In this document: in pieces, positions 31,358 through 32,550 of the stretch
Layout: each line of letters begins with the position of its first letter
Position numbering within the stretch: the first letter of the stretch is position 1
NCBI GenBank assembly: GCA_002167715.1
Contig: NHCG01000006.1
Span: forward strand, 1-32,550
Direction of reading: 5' to 3'
Source of the DNA: Micavibrio sp. TMED27
GTDB lineage: Bacteria > Pseudomonadota > Alphaproteobacteria > Micavibrionales > Micavibrionaceae
Length of the DNA stretch: 32,550 nt
Position numbers and translations under genes: made by a program
The notes under the pieces: model-generated
Seen by the model: the letters and a program-made list of their open reading frames with translations, nothing else
Databases searched by the model: none
What the model was told of the DNA's origin: nothing

Positions 31358-31513
31358 ATCACTACCTCATCATACGGCGGCGACCCAATCAACATATAAG
31401 GTACTTCCGGCGATCTTTCCCTATGCGGCGGGCTTAGGCGCAGTGTTTCTTTAGTCACACCTCAAAAATTTGAGTCCGCAGTCCGCACCTAAAAATACTT
31501 ATTAACCCAGCAG

Positions 31514-31540
31514 AAAACCTCGCTTTCGAGGTTTTTATTT
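31514..31540 (+). terminator. Intrinsic terminator upstream of the methyltransferase gene
   Basis: AAAACCTCG (31514-31522), a CTTT loop and CGAGGTTTT (31527-31535) form a 9-bp stem followed by T-rich sequence. Just after it GTGCGTAC occurs twice, flanking CCCAAAATATGGGG, a possible small regulatory hairpin. Confidence 0.75.
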
Positions 31541-31609
31541 TAGTGCGTACCCAAAATATGGGGTGCGTACTCGAATTCTGCTGACTTGAAAACCAAAGGA
31601 AGTTGTTTT

Positions 31610-32550
31610 GTGGATAGTCGTTCCCTCTCAGTTTTGTCGCTGTGCGCCGGCGTTGGCGGACTCGACCTTGGCATTAGAATGGCGCAGCCAAATGCTCGAA
31701 CAGTCTGTTTTGTCGAGATCGAAGCATTTGCGTGCGAAATCTTGGCAACGCGCATGGAAGACAAAACCATGGATGAAGCGCCTATTTGGACGGATTTACG
31801 CACCTTCGATGGCAAGCCATGGCGTGGCCTCGTGGATTGCATCACTGCGGGTTATCCGTGCCAACCCTTCAGCGTCGCTGGAAAACAAAAAGGAAAAGAC
31901 GACCCAAGACATCTCTGGCCAGATGTGTTTCGCGTGGTTCAAGAAATCTCTCCAAGGCTCTGTTTCTTTGAAAACGTACCCGGACATTTACGACTGGGGT
32001 TTGAGCAAGTCCATGATGACTTATCCAGCTTGGGTTACAGCGTTAAGGCAGGCTTGTTCTCAGCGGCGGAAGTCGGTGCATCTCATAAACGGGAGCGACT
32101 GTTCATTTTGGCGTACCGTGAAAGCGACAGAGCCGATGGGTGGTTGTCTCACTTACAAGAAATTCAAAGAACGATTGGATGCGGGCATGCCATTGAGCCT
32201 TCGGGATCAGGTGAAGCATATGTGGCCGACAGTCAGGGTATCCTCGGCGAATGGCCCATGCAGGAAGGAAATTCTGGCAAACAATCCCAAATGCCGTCTG
32301 GAAGTCTCGATTGTGAATTGGGCAACGCCGAATACATTGGATCATCTGCCATCACGCAGTCCCGAAGCAATGAAGAAACTGATGGGGCCGAATGGCCAGA
32401 GAGCAGGAAGAACACGCCCCAGCAATCTGAGAGAGCAGATCAACTGGCCAACACCAATGGCGTCGGAACAGAAGTATCGCCTAAAAGGCAATTCACAACA
32501 GAGCAAAGGCCTAACATCGACGGTAATCCAATCGCACCTTTCCCGCCCGG
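31610..32550 (+). CDS. DNA (cytosine-5) methyltransferase, 3' truncated
   Basis: A GTG start at 31610 with AAAGGA nine bases upstream opens a frame that runs off the window (313 codons visible). Motif I is LSLCAGVGGLDLG, motif IV the catalytic GYPCQPFSVAG and motif VI FFENVPGHL. Motif VIII-like GASHKRERLFILAY follows. The later part (VADSQGILGEWP, QLANTNGVG, PIAPFPPG) resembles the C-terminal region of phage 5mC methyltransferases. It is probably an orphan modification enzyme protecting phage DNA. The same DNA is also open in the +1 frame throughout. Confidence 0.92.
   Translation, partial: MDSRSLSVLSLCAGVGGLDLGIRMAQPNARTVCFVEIEAFACEILATRMEDKTMDEAPIWTDLRTFDGKPWRGLVDCITAGYPCQPFSVAGKQKGKDDPRHLWPDVFRVVQEISPRLCFFENVPGHLRLGFEQVHDDLSSLGYSVKAGLFSAAEVGASHKRERLFILAYRESDRADGWLSHLQEIQRTIGCGHAIEPSGSGEAYVADSQGILGEWPMQEGNSGKQSQMPSGSLDCELGNAEYIGSSAITQSRSNEETDGAEWPESRKNTPQQSERADQLANTNGVGTEVSPKRQFTTEQRPNIDGNPIAPFPP
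32013..32550 (+). CDS. Possible overprinted gene in the +1 frame of the methyltransferase (W-x-T-x repeats)
   Basis: The frame one base ahead of the methyltransferase has no stop from 31611 to the window end. An ATG at 32013 gives MMTYPAWVTALRQACSQRRK, then a Trp-rich series HMWPTVR, NWATPNTLDHLPS and INWPTPMAS separated by basic, Ser-rich linkers. W-(P/A)-T-(P/V) repeats occur, as far as I recall, in annotated phage proteins, and each here sits where the main frame reads VADSQG, LGNAE or LANTNG. It may be a real second gene, a frameshift product, or a by-product of conserved DNA. No good ribosome binding site is seen at 32013. Confidence 0.4.
   Translation, partial: MMTYPAWVTALRQACSQRRKSVHLINGSDCSFWRTVKATEPMGGCLTYKKFKERLDAGMPLSLRDQVKHMWPTVRVSSANGPCRKEILANNPKCRLEVSIVNWATPNTLDHLPSRSPEAMKKLMGPNGQRAGRTRPSNLREQINWPTPMASEQKYRLKGNSQQSKGLTSTVIQSHLSRP

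Larger units (their letters stand above)
18826..32550 (+). mobile_element. Left (integration/early) end of a second phage-like element
   Basis: A run of plus-strand genes: DUF2924-like, small cassette protein, DUF2924, large serine recombinase, recombinase-linked protein, sigma-like factor, primase-helicase, DUF6362, metallophosphoesterase, XRE, AbiE pair, then a phage-type 5mC methyltransferase. This is the usual early-to-middle order of alphaproteobacterial prophages, with structural genes expected beyond the window. Shared leader sequences (at 18833, 20014 and 23371) tie the early genes together. An IS110 element lies inside it. The left boundary is probably between 18567 and 19780. Confidence 0.75.

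Noticed and set aside
31540-31845. Minus-strand frame over the methyltransferase start
   Set aside because: It is antisense to the conserved methyltransferase motifs and has no features of its own.
1-32550. CRISPR array
   Set aside because: No regularly spaced repeats of the usual size with unique spacers were seen. The arrays at 25844 and 27954 are too short and irregular.

Overview
The window looks like an alphaproteobacterial chromosome of moderate to low GC. It is built from two phage-derived blocks facing the same way, with a restriction-modification operon and a stretch of bacterial-type metabolic and regulatory genes between them. The alphaproteobacterial assignment rests on protein families that I recognise as typical of that class and its prophages: DUF1833, a TipJ-like tail tip, a GTA-type 3TM holin, a DUF2924 plus serine recombinase cassette, and DUF6362. 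No rRNA or intact tRNA gene was found, so the lineage cannot be fixed more closely.

Layout. (1) 1-6032, plus strand: right end of a tailed-phage block. It holds an RCC1-repeat protein cut by the window edge, a putative tail accessory protein, DUF1833, an NlpC/P60 tail hydrolase, the TipJ-like tail tip, a small membrane/coiled-coil protein, a 3TM holin, a small unknown and a GH24 endolysin. (2) 6040-12579, minus strand: a tightly overlapped type I R-M operon (small HTH protein, hsdM, hsdS, hsdR) ending 8 nt from the endolysin stop. (3) 12640-18494: a MITE-like repeat, a coupled MAPEG/UDG-like pair, a secreted YHS protein, an AhpD-like CxxC protein divergent from a TetR regulator, and a minus-strand operon of MarR, a periplasmic alpha/beta hydrolase with an Asp nucleophile, and three NTF2-fold proteins. 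(4) 18826-27957, plus strand: integration and early-replication end of a second phage-like element. It holds two DUF2924-type genes, a large serine recombinase and its partner, a sigma-like factor, a primase-helicase, DUF6362, a metallophosphoesterase and an XRE regulator. (5) 27954-32550: an AbiE-type toxin-antitoxin pair with a third, ADP-ribosyltransferase-like gene, an IS110-family insertion sequence, and the start of a 5-methylcytosine methyltransferase running off the window.

How the parts work together. The two phage blocks are the late end of one element and the early end of another, or of one rearranged element. They carry defence cargo: R-M, AbiE with a possible ART, and a modification methyltransferase. 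The most unusual signals are regulatory or coding-architecture features. Three early phage genes share a conserved leader, and two of these leaders contain hairpins that bury the ribosome binding site. The sigma-like gene has a separate, much stronger hairpin over its own ribosome binding site. Seven exact copies of an 8-mer lie just behind the primase-helicase. Six TTTTTCA-type repeats with a 29/20/37/29/20 spacing precede the AbiE pair. A perfect 32-bp palindrome sits next to a possible IS110 bridge-RNA region. The methyltransferase gene has a second fully open +1 frame containing W-(P/A)-T-(P/V) repeats, which suggests an overprinted gene.
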